A DNA stretch of 64,000 nt from Paenibacillus sp. PastM-3 (GCF_029893965.1 NZ_JARXXP010000021.1:1-64000), one strand, 5' to 3'; positions 53,764 through 63,530 are shown, numbered from the stretch's first letter. The notes: generated by a model not told the origin, from the sequence alone. Program-made: numbers and translations.

Positions 53764-55965
53764 TTAATGTTCAGCGGCTTCCGGCCAGCCGGAAACAGTC
53801 TCTTCCCCTGCTGTCTTCACATAAGCAGGCAGTTCTCCGCTGTGCAGCAGCCACAATTCGTGCAGCGCACGGGTACAGCCGACATACATGAGCTTGGCAT
53901 CCCAGGCGGCTGCTCCGTAATGGCTGGTATCAGCATCCGCCAGGATGACTGCGTCAAACTCCAGACCCTTGGACAGATAGACCGGCAGTACCGACAATCC
54001 GCCGAGATATTGCGTCATACTGCCGTCAATGAGATGGAGATCCTCGAACCCGGCAGCCAGCGCTGCATACAGCTCCTCCGCTTCACGAAGGCTGCGGGTC
54101 AGGACGGCTACTGTCCGGTATTCACGCCCGGAGAGGGACTCCAGCGCCGCTCTGACTGCCTGTAGGCGCTGATCCGCTCCTGCAGCAGCCTCAGCTGCAT
54201 CGCCGCCGTAAGCGATCAGCCGGACCGGATTGCCGCTGCGGAACACTGGCACGGCCAAGAGCGGGCTCTGAACGCCCGCTGAGAGAATACCGTTGGCGAA
54301 TTCGATGATCTCCATGGTCGAGCGGTAGCTTCGCGTCAGCGCGTGGTAGGCTGTATGCTCAGGCGCGAACAGGGTCTGCATTTCCGCCCAGTCATGCACG
54401 CCTTTATAGGCATGGATACCCTGTGACAGATCCCCCAGGATCGTGAAGGAGTGGCCCTTCACATACAAATCCAGCACCGCGATCTGGAAAGGCGAGAAAT
54501 CCTGGGCTTCATCGATCACGATATGGTCAAAGCGTTCCGTGCCCTCATTGCCGCTCAGCAGATAATGGATATAGAGCAAGGGAGGTAGATCTTCTTCGCG
54601 CAGGATGCCTTTTTTGAGATCCTTAGCCGTTTCCTTCAGCACTCCCTGCGGGATGAGCTCGGGTGCTTCTGCCGGCCAGTCCGCAGGCACCTTGGCTGCG
54701 CGGAAGATCTGCTTGTAGATCATCAGCGGATCATACTTCGGCCATTTGCCGCCGTAGGTCTTCTCCTTGGCTGCCGCCTTCTTCTTCCGTTCCTTCAGCG
54801 CAGCCGCGGACGGGCTCTTCTTCAGCTCCATTTCAATCCAGCGGTGAATCCGCGCCATGACCCGCTCTTTGCGCTTCAGCGGCGGATAAGGGGCGTATTC
54901 CTCGTTGTGCCAGCGCAGAATCATGGAACGCCGCAGCACTGCGCCTTCCCACGGGCTGAAATCCCCTTCGGGAACCGCTCCCGTCTCCAGCAGCCTGACG
55001 GCCGACTCAATGACCTCCATCAGCACCGTAGAGCCCTTGAAACGCCCAGGTGTTTCTTCTGTAATGGCCGGCATGCCGCCCTCCGCTTCGAACCAGCGAT
55101 TCAGCGTCTCCGTGGTATTCTGCTCCGGCAGCTCCAGATCCAGCACATTAGCCGCCCAGTCCGGGAATGTGCTCTGGGCAATGTTACCGACCCCGAGCTC
55201 CGGCAGCACATCGGAGATATAATCGAGGAACATCCGGTTCGGAGCAAAAATAATCATTTTCTCCGCCGAGACCTGCTCCTTGTATTGATATAACAGGAAA
55301 GCCAGCCTGTGCAGAGCGACCGTCGTCTTCCCGCTCCCCGCTACGCCCTGGATGATCAGCGCCGTATTCTTCACCGCACGGATAATCTTGTCCTGTTCCT
55401 CCTGAATCGTCGAGACGATATCGCGGAGCCGGTTATCCTTGTTCTCCCCCAGCCGGTAGACGAGAAATTCGTCCGATACCGCCGGTGCATCGCTGTCCCG
55501 GTTGTAGGTATCCGCGACCCGTTCCAGGATCTGCTTACGGATCACCACGTTGCGTTTCAGATACACAAGCCCTTCAATCAGCCCCTCCGGAGCTTCATAA
55601 GAGGCCGGTTCCGTCCCTCCGGTAAAAGAATAAAACAGGCTTGCTACCGGTGCACGCCAGTCGATGACCAGCGGACGGTCGCTTACCTGCTCACGGTCTA
55701 CGCCGATTTTGCCGATGTACAGCGGCTTGGGCTCCGTTTCGCCGCTGCCCTGGAAATCCAGCCGCCCGAAATAGGGCTCCGGCCGGAGCCTGGCCAAATC
55801 CTTGCGCCGCTGCTCCCTGGAGTCCTCCAGCACCTGCTCCGTATAATCATGTCCGGTATACACCGGGGTATTGCGCAGTTTAGTCAGAATCGAATCAATT
55901 TCGGTAAGTGTGCTGTTCAGCCTGTCTTCTTCCTCTTGATAGGCACTTTGAAAGTTGTCCTCCAA
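53764..55965 (-). CDS. helD: HelD-type helicase (RNA polymerase recycling)
   Basis: A 733-residue UvrD-like superfamily 1 helicase. The N-terminal coiled-coil (about 1-70) enters RNA polymerase in known HelD proteins. Walker A is GVAGSGKTTVALHRL near 210, Walker B VIDEAQDFSPFQ, then ILGDLSQGIHAYKG and the C-terminal VYLSKGLEFDAVILAD. HelD removes stalled RNA polymerase from DNA. A single gene, starting after AGGAGG-like bases (GGAGGTAAC). Confidence 0.9.
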   Translation of the reverse strand: MEDNFQSAYQEEEDRLNSTLTEIDSILTKLRNTPVYTGHDYTEQVLEDSREQRRKDLARLRPEPYFGRLDFQGSGETEPKPLYIGKIGVDREQVSDRPLVIDWRAPVASLFYSFTGGTEPASYEAPEGLIEGLVYLKRNVVIRKQILERVADTYNRDSDAPAVSDEFLVYRLGENKDNRLRDIVSTIQEEQDKIIRAVKNTALIIQGVAGSGKTTVALHRLAFLLYQYKEQVSAEKMIIFAPNRMFLDYISDVLPELGVGNIAQSTFPDWAANVLDLELPEQNTTETLNRWFEAEGGMPAITEETPGRFKGSTVLMEVIESAVRLLETGAVPEGDFSPWEGAVLRRSMILRWHNEEYAPYPPLKRKERVMARIHRWIEMELKKSPSAAALKERKKKAAAKEKTYGGKWPKYDPLMIYKQIFRAAKVPADWPAEAPELIPQGVLKETAKDLKKGILREEDLPPLLYIHYLLSGNEGTERFDHIVIDEAQDFSPFQIAVLDLYVKGHSFTILGDLSQGIHAYKGVHDWAEMQTLFAPEHTAYHALTRSYRSTMEIIEFANGILSAGVQSPLLAVPVFRSGNPVRLIAYGGDAAEAAAGADQRLQAVRAALESLSGREYRTVAVLTRSLREAEELYAALAAGFEDLHLIDGSMTQYLGGLSVLPVYLSKGLEFDAVILADADTSHYGAAAWDAKLMYVGCTRALHELWLLHSGELPAYVKTAGEETVSGWPEAAEH

Positions 55966-56119
55966 TTTCAGTTACCTCCTAAAAGTTTATGTGCATAACG
56001 ATCTGTGCAAAGCTGATATCACCTACACAAAAAGGATTCTCATCATAGCACAACAGATGTACAAAATCCAGAATTATCTATCGGCTGAACGCCGCACTTC
56101 CCGCAGCAATCCTGCGCCG

Positions 56120-57421
56120 TTATCCCATAAAAGCATGGAGCACAAAATTGGCTACAAACAGCCCGGCAATCCCGTACAGCGCCGGAGGGACATCCTTGCC
56201 TTTTCCCATAGCCAGCTTGACAATCGGATAAGTGATAAAGCCGAAAGCCATACCGTCCACAATGCTGTAGGTGAATGGAATCATGACCATAACCAGAAAA
56301 GCGGGGAACAGCTCCGTCATGTCGCTGAGATCCATCTCCCGCACACTCTGGACCATCAGGCCGCCGATGACAATCAGGATGGGTGCGATGGCACTGTCCG
56401 GCACATAGGCCAGCAAAGGGATAAACAGGAAGGTCGCCCCGAACAGTAGCCCAGTGACAAGCGAGGTCAGGCCGGATTTGCCTCCTGCCGCGATGCCTGC
56501 GGTGGATTCTGCAGCCGCAACGACCGGACTGCTGCCGAACAGGCCGGCTGCAATGTTGGCGACTGAGAGCGCCCGCAGGCTGCTCTTGAACCGTTCCGGC
56601 CGCCCGGCCATCAGCGCCTGCGAGGAGATCAGCCCGATATTCTCAAATACGACGATCAGAAGCAGCAGGAACACGGCAATCCAGAACACCAGGCTGATCA
56701 CTCCGCTCCAGTCCATGACGGCAAAAACATCACCATAGCCGGTAAATACATGGCCTGATTCTGTCGTTTCCGGCTTATGGGCTGCTCCCAGCAGATAGGC
56801 CAGCCCCGTGCCGGCAAGCATGCTGATCAGCAATCCGCCGCGCGTTCCGCGGATGAACAGCACCAGCGCCAGAATCAGCGTTACACAGGATGTGATAACC
56901 GCCGGGTCGCTGAAATGGCCGATAGCCACGAAAGTAGTCCGGTGGGCAATAACGATTCCGCTTTTCTGCAGGCCGATAAAGGTCAGGAACAGCCCGATTC
57001 CGACCGTGATGGCATGCTGCAGGTTATGCGGAATCGCTTCGCTGAGAATCCGGTACAGCGATGTGAACGCAACGACTGCGAACAGTACGCCGGTTAACCC
57101 AACCACCGCCAGTGCTTCGCGCCAGTCCAGCTTCATGGAATGGACCAGCGTATAGGTGAAGAAGGCATTGATTCCCATGCCCGGCACCACAATAATCGGC
57201 GTTTTGCCGCCGAAGGCCATCAGCAGGCAGCCTGTAACCGCAGTCAGCAGTGTAGCGACCATCCCCGCTCTGAGCGGCATGCCTGCATCATGCAGGATAG
57301 CCGCATTGACCATCACAATATATACAGAGGCAAAATAAGACAGGATTCCTGCAGCCCATTCCCGTTTCCAGTTATCACCCGGCTCCAGACCCACGCTCTT
57401 CCGCCAAAAATTCGAATTCAT
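56120..57421 (-). CDS. NCS2 family purine permease (AzgA/PbuG type)
   Basis: A 433-residue membrane protein with 12 or more helices. Family marks are FASVYIVMVNAAIL near residue 30, VVPGMGINAFFTYT, and VFENIGLISSQA, then SPVVAAAESTAGIAAGGKSGLTS. These indicate an adenine/guanine/hypoxanthine uptake carrier of the AzgA subgroup. I looked for a purine riboswitch in 57422-57497 and saw none. Confidence 0.9.
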   Translation of the reverse strand: MNSNFWRKSVGLEPGDNWKREWAAGILSYFASVYIVMVNAAILHDAGMPLRAGMVATLLTAVTGCLLMAFGGKTPIIVVPGMGINAFFTYTLVHSMKLDWREALAVVGLTGVLFAVVAFTSLYRILSEAIPHNLQHAITVGIGLFLTFIGLQKSGIVIAHRTTFVAIGHFSDPAVITSCVTLILALVLFIRGTRGGLLISMLAGTGLAYLLGAAHKPETTESGHVFTGYGDVFAVMDWSGVISLVFWIAVFLLLLIVVFENIGLISSQALMAGRPERFKSSLRALSVANIAAGLFGSSPVVAAAESTAGIAAGGKSGLTSLVTGLLFGATFLFIPLLAYVPDSAIAPILIVIGGLMVQSVREMDLSDMTELFPAFLVMVMIPFTYSIVDGMAFGFITYPIVKLAMGKGKDVPPALYGIAGLFVANFVLHAFMG

Positions 57422-57496
57422 TGTAAAACCTCCACTGATTGTTTAGTTCCGCCGGCTATTTCCAGGTTTGTACGAATCATAACCGGCAAACCGCAA

Positions 57497-57537
57497 TAAA
57501 AGGGCGTGCAGCCGGCTATCCGGCTGCTTACGCCCTT
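57497..57537 (-). terminator. Terminator of the hisS-aspS-tcdA operon
   Basis: The arms AAGGGCGTGCAGCCGG and CCGGCTGCTTACGCCCTT pair with a small bulge; the minus strand continues TTATT. It lies 37 bases after the tcdA stop. Confidence 0.85.
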
Positions 57538-57573
57538 CGTCCACCATTCATTTATTTGTTGCCGCGGCCGGTT

Positions 57574-58329
57574 TTATACGCTTGCGCCGCCGGCTTTCAG
57601 CAGATCATCAACTGCAACACTTACCATAATCAGACCGACAACCGGCGGTACGAACGAATTGCTCGCCGGCGGCTGCTTGGCCTTGCGCCGGTCCGGCGCA
57701 TCGGCAGGAACAATCTGTTCCGTTACATCCACACGCGGCTTCACCGGAACTTCAGTCGAGAAGACAACCTTAACGCCTTTTTTGATGCCGTCCTTGCGCA
57801 GCTTTTGACGGATTACACGGGCAATCGGGTCCATCTCCGTTTTGGAGATGTCGGCCACCTTAAAGCGCGTCGGGTCCATCTTGTTGGCTGCGCCCATGCT
57901 GGATACCATCGGGATTCCTCTGGACAGGCATTCCTTGATCAGATGGATTTTGTAAATAATCGTATCGGATGCATCAATGACAAAATCCGGCTTAAGCTTG
58001 AACAGCTCCTCATACGTTTCCTCTGTATAGAACATGTTCAGGGCGATCGCTTCGATCTCCGGGTTGATCAGCTTGACGCGCTCCACCATCAGATCAGCCT
58101 TTTTCTGGCCGATTGTGGTTGTGAGCGCATGAATCTGGCGGTTGATATTGGTGATATCCACCGCATCCTTGTCGATCAGGATAATCCGGCCGACACCCAT
58201 GCGGGCCAGCGCTTCAACAGACATCGCTCCGACGCCGCCGATTCCCAGCACCGCTACGGTGCTGTTCTTCAGAATTTCCAGACCCTCCGGCCCGATGGCC
58301 AGCTCTGTACGCGAGAACTGATGCAGCAT
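57574..58329 (-). CDS. tcdA: tRNA threonylcarbamoyladenosine dehydratase TcdA
   Basis: A 251-residue E1-like ATP-dependent enzyme that cyclises t6A37 in tRNA to ct6A. The nucleotide-binding motif is VLGIGGVGAMSVEALARMG, followed by LIDKDAVDITNINRQ and FVIDASDTI. The ATG at 58329 has AAAGGAGG upstream by ten bases; the frame open to 58392 is probably not translated. It follows aspS by 72 bases and is likely in the hisS-aspS operon, as in Bacillus (yrvM). Confidence 0.94.
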   Translation of the reverse strand: MLHQFSRTELAIGPEGLEILKNSTVAVLGIGGVGAMSVEALARMGVGRIILIDKDAVDITNINRQIHALTTTIGQKKADLMVERVKLINPEIEAIALNMFYTEETYEELFKLKPDFVIDASDTIIYKIHLIKECLSRGIPMVSSMGAANKMDPTRFKVADISKTEMDPIARVIRQKLRKDGIKKGVKVVFSTEVPVKPRVDVTEQIVPADAPDRRKAKQPPASNSFVPPVVGLIMVSVAVDDLLKAGGASV

Positions 58330-58401
58330 AAGGTTCACGCCTCCTTTATTATGCGGCCTGGGGAGACGTCCATTGAGACGCTCCGCAGGCATGTGGTTTA
58401 G

Positions 58402-60180
58402 TTAGTTTTTCACTTTTTCCGGCTTTGGCGCCAGCTTGATATGGAGCTGTTCCAGCTGTGCCGCATCTACCGGGGACGGTGCATCCATCAGCAGGTCGGT
58501 TGCACTTGCCGTTTTCGGGAAGGCAATCGTTTCACGCAGATTCGTGCGTCCGGCCAGCAGCATAACCAGACGGTCAAAGCCGAAGGCAATTCCGCCGTGC
58601 GGAGGCGTGCCGTATTCGAAGGCATCCATCAGATAGCCGAACTTCTCATAAGCCACTTCAGGTGTGAAGCCCAGGGCTTCGAACATCTTCTCCTGTACAT
58701 CGCGTTTGTAGATACGCTGGGAGCCGCCGCCCACTTCATAGCCGTTAAGTACGATATCGTAAGCCTGCGCGCGGATCTTGCCCGGGTCCGTATCGAACAG
58801 GTGCAGATCTTCGTCCATTGGACGGGTGAACGGATGATGCTCGGCCACATAACGCTTCTGGTCTTCGTCATAGCTGAGCAGCGGGAATTCGGTAACCCAG
58901 GCGAATTTGAACACACTGTCATCAATCAGGCCGAGCTGGCGGCCGATCTTCAGACGCAGGGCACCCAGTACATCAGCAACCACTTTTTTGTTGTCAGCGG
59001 AGAAGAGCAGAAGGTCGCCTTCTTCAGCGCCGGTACGTTCTTTTACAGCAGCAATTTCTTCTTCGGTGAAGAATTTGACAATCGGGCCCTTAAATTCTCC
59101 GTCCTTCACCTGAATCCAGGCCAGGCCCTTCGCACCGTAACGGGCAGCATAAGGTCCGAGATCGTCGATTTCCTTACGGGTCCATGTACCGCAGCCTTTG
59201 GCGTTAAGGCACTTCACTTCTCCGCCTTTTTCGATCACGGAAGCAAATACCTTCACGCCGCTGCTGGCAACGATGTCGTTCATTTCAACAAGCTCAAGAC
59301 CAAAGCGCAGGTCCGGCTTATCGGAGCCGTATTTGCCGATGGCTTCGGCGTAGGTCAGGCGCTGGAACGGAACGGCAACCTCAACTCCCACCGTTTCTTT
59401 CAGCAGGCGCTGCATCAAGGTTTCCATCATGCCGAGCAGCTCATCCTGCGGCAGGAAAGAGGTCTCGATGTCGACCTGGGTGAATTCCGGCTGGCGGTCA
59501 GCGCGCAGATCCTCGTCACGGAAGCAGCGGGCGATCTGGTAGTAACGTTCGATGCCGCCGACCATCAGCAGCTGCTTGTAAATCTGCGGCGACTGCGGCA
59601 GTGCAAAGAATTCACCTTCATGCACCCGGCTAGGCACCAGATAATCACGTGCGCCCTCAGGCGAGCTTTTGGTCAGGATCGGAGTTTCAACATCAATGAA
59701 GCCTTCACCGTCAAGGAAGTCGCGGAAAATCTTCGCCGCTTTCGAGCGCAGCAGCAGCGTCTTGTGCATCTCAGGACGGCGCAGGTCGAGGTAACGGTAT
59801 TTCATCCGCAGGGACTCATCCACTTCCACACCGTCTTCGATAAAGAATGGAGGGGTTTTGGCGGCATTCAGCACTTCAATTTCTGTAATTTGCACTTCAA
59901 TCTCGCCTGTAGGCAGGTTGCGGTTAACCGTTTCTTCAGCTCTCTTAACCACTTTACCCGTAACGGAGAGTACGTATTCACTGCGCACCTTATCGGCAAT
60001 CTGCAGTGCTTCACCGGAATAATCCGGGTTGAACACGATTTGTACAATACCTGTACGGTCGCGCAGGTCAATGAACAGGACGCCTCCAAGGTCACGGCGC
60101 GTCTGCACCCAACCGTTCAGTGTTACAGTCTGGCCGATCTGTTCCGGCGTTAATTGTCCGCAATGATGACTTCTACTCAT
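58402..60180 (-). CDS. aspS: Aspartyl-tRNA synthetase
   Basis: A 592-residue class II synthetase of the bacterial type. It has an N-terminal OB-fold for the anticodon ([21 protein letters not shown]), motif 2 [19 protein letters not shown], the GAD insertion domain (about 290-420) and motif 3 [13 protein letters not shown]. Normal length. AGGATAAATT precedes the ATG. It lies 45 bases after hisS. Confidence 0.98.
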   Translation of the reverse strand: MSRSHHCGQLTPEQIGQTVTLNGWVQTRRDLGGVLFIDLRDRTGIVQIVFNPDYSGEALQIADKVRSEYVLSVTGKVVKRAEETVNRNLPTGEIEVQITEIEVLNAAKTPPFFIEDGVEVDESLRMKYRYLDLRRPEMHKTLLLRSKAAKIFRDFLDGEGFIDVETPILTKSSPEGARDYLVPSRVHEGEFFALPQSPQIYKQLLMVGGIERYYQIARCFRDEDLRADRQPEFTQVDIETSFLPQDELLGMMETLMQRLLKETVGVEVAVPFQRLTYAEAIGKYGSDKPDLRFGLELVEMNDIVASSGVKVFASVIEKGGEVKCLNAKGCGTWTRKEIDDLGPYAARYGAKGLAWIQVKDGEFKGPIVKFFTEEEIAAVKERTGAEEGDLLLFSADNKKVVADVLGALRLKIGRQLGLIDDSVFKFAWVTEFPLLSYDEDQKRYVAEHHPFTRPMDEDLHLFDTDPGKIRAQAYDIVLNGYEVGGGSQRIYKRDVQEKMFEALGFTPEVAYEKFGYLMDAFEYGTPPHGGIAFGFDRLVMLLAGRTNLRETIAFPKTASATDLLMDAPSPVDAAQLEQLHIKLAPKPEKVKN

Positions 60181-60225
60181 AATTTATCCTACCCTTTCAT
60201 GGTTAAAATACGTGTTAGCCGGTCT

Positions 60226-61479
60226 TTAGACCAGCGCCTGCGCCAGCTCTTCCAGCTTGACCGTCTTCTGCTCACCGGTCTCCATTGATTTCAGGGCAAT
60301 CACCCCGTTGTTCAACTCATCTTCGCCAAGAATCGCCGTATACCGCGCTGACATGCGGTCGGCCGACTTCATCTGCGCCTTCATTTTGCGGCCGAGATAG
60401 TCGCGTTCTGCAGAGAAGCCCCGGCTGCGCAGCAGGAACAGCTGCTTCGTAATTTCCTGATCTGCAGCCTCTCCCAGCGCCACGAAATACACATCCAGCG
60501 GTTTCACTGCTTCCAGCTCCACGCCCTGGCTTTCAAGAATCAGCAGGATCCGCTCCAGCCCGATTCCGAAGCCGATGCCCGGCTGATCCGGTCCGCCGAT
60601 CTCCTCTACCAGCCCGTTATAGCGGCCGCCGCCGCCGACGGTATCGATGGAGCCGATACCGGCTGCTTTATACTCAAACGCAGTATGCGTGTAATAATCC
60701 AATCCGCGGACCAGACGGGGATTGATGCTGTACTCAACGCCCATGGTATCAAGATGCTGCTTGACCTTTTGGAAATGGGTCGTACATTCTTCATCCAGAC
60801 TGTCCAGAATGGACGGCGCACCGCCGAACTTATCCTGATCAACCTTGCAGTCGAGCACCCGCAGCGGATTACGTTCCATACGGCGCTGGCAGTCACTGCA
60901 CAGCGTATCGCGCATCGGTCTCAGGAAATTCAGTAGCTTCTCGCGGTAAGCGGCGCGGCTTGGCGCATTGCCCACGGAGTTCAGCTCAACCCGGACTTCC
61001 TTGAGGCCGAGATCTTTGTAGAACTGATATCCCAGCGAGATCACCTCAGCATCAATCGCCGGATCTACTGCACCGAACGCCTCAATGCCAAACTGGTGGA
61101 ACTGGCGGTATCTTCCCGCCTGCGGACGTTCATAACGGAACATCGGACCGATGTAATACAGCTTGCTGACATCCGGCTCGCCGTACAGCTTGTTCTGCAC
61201 ATAAGCACGCACAACCCCAGCTGTTCCTTCCGGACGGAGCGCCAGGTCACGGTCGCCTTTGTCCTTGAAGGTGTACATTTCGCCCTCCACAATATCCGTT
61301 GTTTCACCGACGCCCCGCTCGAACAGCCCGGTGTGCTCAAACATCGGTGTGCGGATCTCCCGGTAATTGAACCGGCGGCAGAGGTCTCTGGCCTTGCCTT
61401 CAACGTACTGCCATTTCTCTACGGCACCTGGAAGCACATCCTGCGTACCTGTAGGTTTCTCGAATCTTTCTTTAGCCAC
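60226..61479 (-). CDS. hisS: Histidyl-tRNA synthetase
   Basis: A 417-residue class II synthetase. Motif 2 is PMFRYERPQAGRYRQFHQFG, the histidine-binding motif is LVRGLDYYTHTAFEY, motif 3 lies in GGPDQPGIGFGIGLERIL, and the C-terminal anticodon domain is present. GGAGGG precedes the ATG. It is the first gene after a T-box leader whose specifier reads as Asp. Confidence 0.98.
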   Translation of the reverse strand: MAKERFEKPTGTQDVLPGAVEKWQYVEGKARDLCRRFNYREIRTPMFEHTGLFERGVGETTDIVEGEMYTFKDKGDRDLALRPEGTAGVVRAYVQNKLYGEPDVSKLYYIGPMFRYERPQAGRYRQFHQFGIEAFGAVDPAIDAEVISLGYQFYKDLGLKEVRVELNSVGNAPSRAAYREKLLNFLRPMRDTLCSDCQRRMERNPLRVLDCKVDQDKFGGAPSILDSLDEECTTHFQKVKQHLDTMGVEYSINPRLVRGLDYYTHTAFEYKAAGIGSIDTVGGGGRYNGLVEEIGGPDQPGIGFGIGLERILLILESQGVELEAVKPLDVYFVALGEAADQEITKQLFLLRSRGFSAERDYLGRKMKAQMKSADRMSARYTAILGEDELNNGVIALKSMETGEQKTVKLEELAQALV

Positions 61480-61541
61480 AGCCTATCCCTCCTGAAAATA
61501 ACCCCTCTTGCCTAACCTTGCTTGTACCTTAGCTTGCACAA

Positions 61542-61645
61542 TTTCAAGCAGAAACGGCTTTGCCGTCCTTCAGGGAAGGCGGCAACCGTTTCTGCTTGAA
61601 AGATCAGACCTGTATAAGTCCTTAGACTTATACGTTCTGATCTTT
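61542..61645. repeat. Two abutting large hairpins in the hisS leader
   Basis: First hairpin: TTTCAAGCAGAAACGG (61542-61557) pairs perfectly with 61586-61601, with a further TTGCCG/CGGCAA stem inside. Second hairpin: AAAGATCAGA (61599-61608) pairs with 61636-61645, with GTATAAGTC/GACTTATAC inside. They share bases 61599-61601 and lie between the T-box terminator and hisS. The size and symmetry suggest an inserted palindromic element or a second RNA control. Confidence 0.8.
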
Positions 61646-61656
61646 CACAAAAAAGC

Positions 61657-62015
61657 AAAAAATCCCTCGCCTCTGTTTGTAACAAACAGGGACGAGGGAT
61701 TATCATAAACGATTATTCACCCGTGGTACCACCCACATTCCGGACTCATTCACCTAAACTGAATCCGCTCAAAGCGGTTAACGCCCGCCTACGCGCAGCG
61801 GCTACTGACCCCAGGCAGGTAAGCTGCCTCGCGTTCGCCGTGCGTTCTCGGGGAAGTCATTCATCCGGTCATCAACAGAATCCTTACAGCCGTGCCGAAC
61901 GGATATGGCTCCTAATGAAGGGCAATAGCCGGTTCTGCGGGGATTCCTCTCTGGGGTCATGGATCTCGGATTACTTGGTCCCGTCATCAAAGCATTATAA
62001 ACATTTCGTATATTG
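61657..62015 (-). promoter_or_regulatory. T-box riboswitch of the hisS-aspS operon, apparent Asp specifier
   Basis: On the minus strand: stem I marks AAGTAATCCGAGA, CCAGAGAGG and GGCTGTAAGG; the T-box GGGTGGTACCACGGG (61720-61734); and the terminator AATCCCTCG.../...CGAGGGATTTTTT (61657-61702). Aligned to the leuS leader (GATGAA, three-base specifier, four bases, C(C/G)GAG), the specifier is GAC at 61856-61858, an aspartate codon. Uncharged tRNA-Asp would then turn on both hisS and aspS. Confidence 0.88.
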
Positions 62016-62019
62016 TTAG

Positions 62020-62048
62020 ATTCTACTGAACCACTGCGCTAAAGTCAA
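62020..62048 (-). promoter_or_regulatory. Promoter of the hisS T-box transcript
   Basis: On the minus strand TTGACT (62043-62048) and TAGAAT (62020-62025) are spaced by 17 bases. A second TATAAT nearer to the T-box lacks a good -35. Confidence 0.75.
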
Positions 62049-62094
62049 GGAAGGAAATGAAATTCCCGTGCAAATATTGCAGATTGGGTGCACA

Positions 62095-62130
62095 TAAAAA
62101 AAGTGACCTGCAGATAATTGCTGCAGGTCC
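62095..62130 (-). terminator. Rho-independent terminator
   Basis: The stem GACCTGCAG/CTGCAGGTC, followed on the minus strand by ACTTTTTTT. It could end the transcript of the stress-type genes at 62411-63395, about 280 bases away. Confidence 0.75.
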
Positions 62131-62410
62131 ATAATCATATATTATAAAAAAGGGGGTCATGCTTCTATTATAAACACCCTATATTAAGGATTCATGAATG
62201 CAGTATTACAGTTATATTACAGAAAAGAAAGCGTTTTATTTGCTGGGACATTCTCTGTCCGCCTTAGCACAAACATACTTTACACTACGCTGCCCGAGCT
62301 GTCCAGTGAATTTTTGCTCTGCTGCACAAGGCAGCCCCGGCGGGTCCATGAGGACCGGCCGGGGCTGCCTGTAGACTGCGTTCTGGTGAACAGCTAGAGT
62401 CATACTAATA
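62131..62410. other. Intergenic with one GC-rich hairpin
   Basis: No convincing gene. A strong stem AGGCAGCCCCGGC pairs with GCCGGGGCTGCCT (62329-62370), with a TCC/GGA inner pairing. It lacks a T run and lies 41 bases after the stop of the minus-strand gene at 62411. It may be an mRNA 3'-end stabiliser. Confidence 0.55.
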
Positions 62411-62860
62411 TTATTCAAAAACCTCTACATAAGCATGCTTGCCGCGCAATGTCTCTACAACCTCATTATAATGCTCCTCTGTAGTTTTCAGGGACATTAC
62501 AATATGCACATCACTCAAGTCGACATCATCGTTGACATGGGTATCACGCAGAATATCATTGTCTGCGTCAACATCGGCGCGTCTCAGCCCTTCATCATCG
62601 TTGTCGACTACCGCCGGAACCACCGCAGCTCCGCTCAAGGCTCCCGCTGTTCCTGCCACGCCCATTGTCCCGCCGGTAATCACTGAATTGTTGTACGGAA
62701 CTAGCGGCAAAAGAAGATTCGGTCTGCGGTCCCTGCCGGAATCCAGGGGATCTGTCAGCGGAGAAATTTCCAGCGCCTCCACACTATATGGAATCAATGC
62801 CGTTTTCGCGCCTTCCGCTTCACTTTCCGTTCTGAAATAAGCCTGAATTCTTCTAGTCAT
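62411..62860 (-). CDS. Hypothetical protein with a Gly/Ala-rich centre, stress-protein-like
   Basis: A 149-residue protein. The N-terminal part (MTRRIQAYFRTESEAEGAKT) resembles general stress proteins that begin with a ferredoxin-like fold. A central Gly/Ala stretch (GGTMGVAGTAGALSGAAVV) follows, then an Asp-rich part and a second half of a similar fold (DVHIVMSLKTTEEHYNEVVE). ATG 62860 has AAGGAGGG upstream; the frame is open to 62929 without cause. It lies 28 bases after a DJ-1/PfpI gene, so the two are probably co-transcribed. Confidence 0.7.
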   Translation of the reverse strand: MTRRIQAYFRTESEAEGAKTALIPYSVEALEISPLTDPLDSGRDRRPNLLLPLVPYNNSVITGGTMGVAGTAGALSGAAVVPAVVDNDDEGLRRADVDADNDILRDTHVNDDVDLSDVHIVMSLKTTEEHYNEVVETLRGKHAYVEVFE

Positions 62861-62888
62861 GATTGTTCCCTCCTTCAATATTGGTTGA

Positions 62889-63395
62889 TTACAGGACCTT
62901 AAGCAGCTCGCGCACAAAGGCAGGTTCATCCTTCGGCGTGCGCGATGTTATATAATTGCCGTCAACGACGACCTCTTCATCCTTAAACTCCGCTCCGGCG
63001 TTAACGACATCATCCTTGAGCGGCGGGTAGGAGGTGATGGTGCGTCCTTGAAGCAGGTCTGCACTGATCAGAATCTGCGGTCCATGGCAGATAGATGCAA
63101 TTGGAGTACCGGAAGCATCGGCTTCCTTCACAAAAGCAAGAATGTCTTCATCCAGCCGCAGATTTTCGGGTGACGAACCGCCTGGAATCACGATTGCGTC
63201 ATAGTCACCGGCCTTTACCTCGCTGATTGCTTTATCGGTAGCATAGGAAACGTTTCCCTTTTTGCCCAGAAGCGTTTCATTCTTTTTCAGACCTATAATT
63301 TCAGCCTGATGCCCTGCTTGTATAACTTCATCGTAAGGTACTTTCATTTCGGAATCTTCAAAACCGCTGGCGAGCAGAAATGCTACTTTACTCAT
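62889..63395 (-). CDS. DJ-1/PfpI family protein
   Basis: A 168-residue protein of the DJ-1/PfpI family (B. subtilis YfkM/YraA type). The nucleophilic Cys sits in IASICHGPQILI, and the Glu partner is in GFEDSEMKVPYDEV. DAIVIPGGSSPENLR and SYPPLKDDVVNAGAEF are conserved. Members act as glyoxalases, deglycases or general stress proteins. GGAGAGG precedes the ATG. It is the first gene of a probable two-gene stress operon. Confidence 0.92.
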   Translation of the reverse strand: MSKVAFLLASGFEDSEMKVPYDEVIQAGHQAEIIGLKKNETLLGKKGNVSYATDKAISEVKAGDYDAIVIPGGSSPENLRLDEDILAFVKEADASGTPIASICHGPQILISADLLQGRTITSYPPLKDDVVNAGAEFKDEEVVVDGNYITSRTPKDEPAFVRELLKVL

Positions 63396-63530
63396 TGGAT
63401 AAGTTCTCCTCTCCGCTAATTTGTTCTCGCTTTCTTATTACCCGCATTATCCGGCTTTCTAACGACACAAAGCTGCTCCAGGCCAAAACTTGGCGGATTT
63501 TATCCCTGCAGCTTATACGCCATGCAACTC

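Noticed and set aside
57422-57497. Search for a purine riboswitch before the NCS2 permease gene
   Set aside because: The 76 bases lack the conserved purine aptamer elements and are too short together with the terminator nearby.
58441-60153. A 570-codon plus-strand frame opposite aspS
   Set aside because: Same reason: aspS is certain on the minus strand, and the antisense peptide has no recognisable motif or ribosome site.
61720-61734. GGTGGTACCACGGG blocks considered as tRNA parts
   Set aside because: These are the conserved T-box sequences (also at 18722-18736); no cloverleaf can be drawn around them.
62194-62397. 67-codon plus-strand frame
   Set aside because: No ribosome site, and its second half runs through the perfect GC-rich hairpin at 62329-62370, which explains the open frame.
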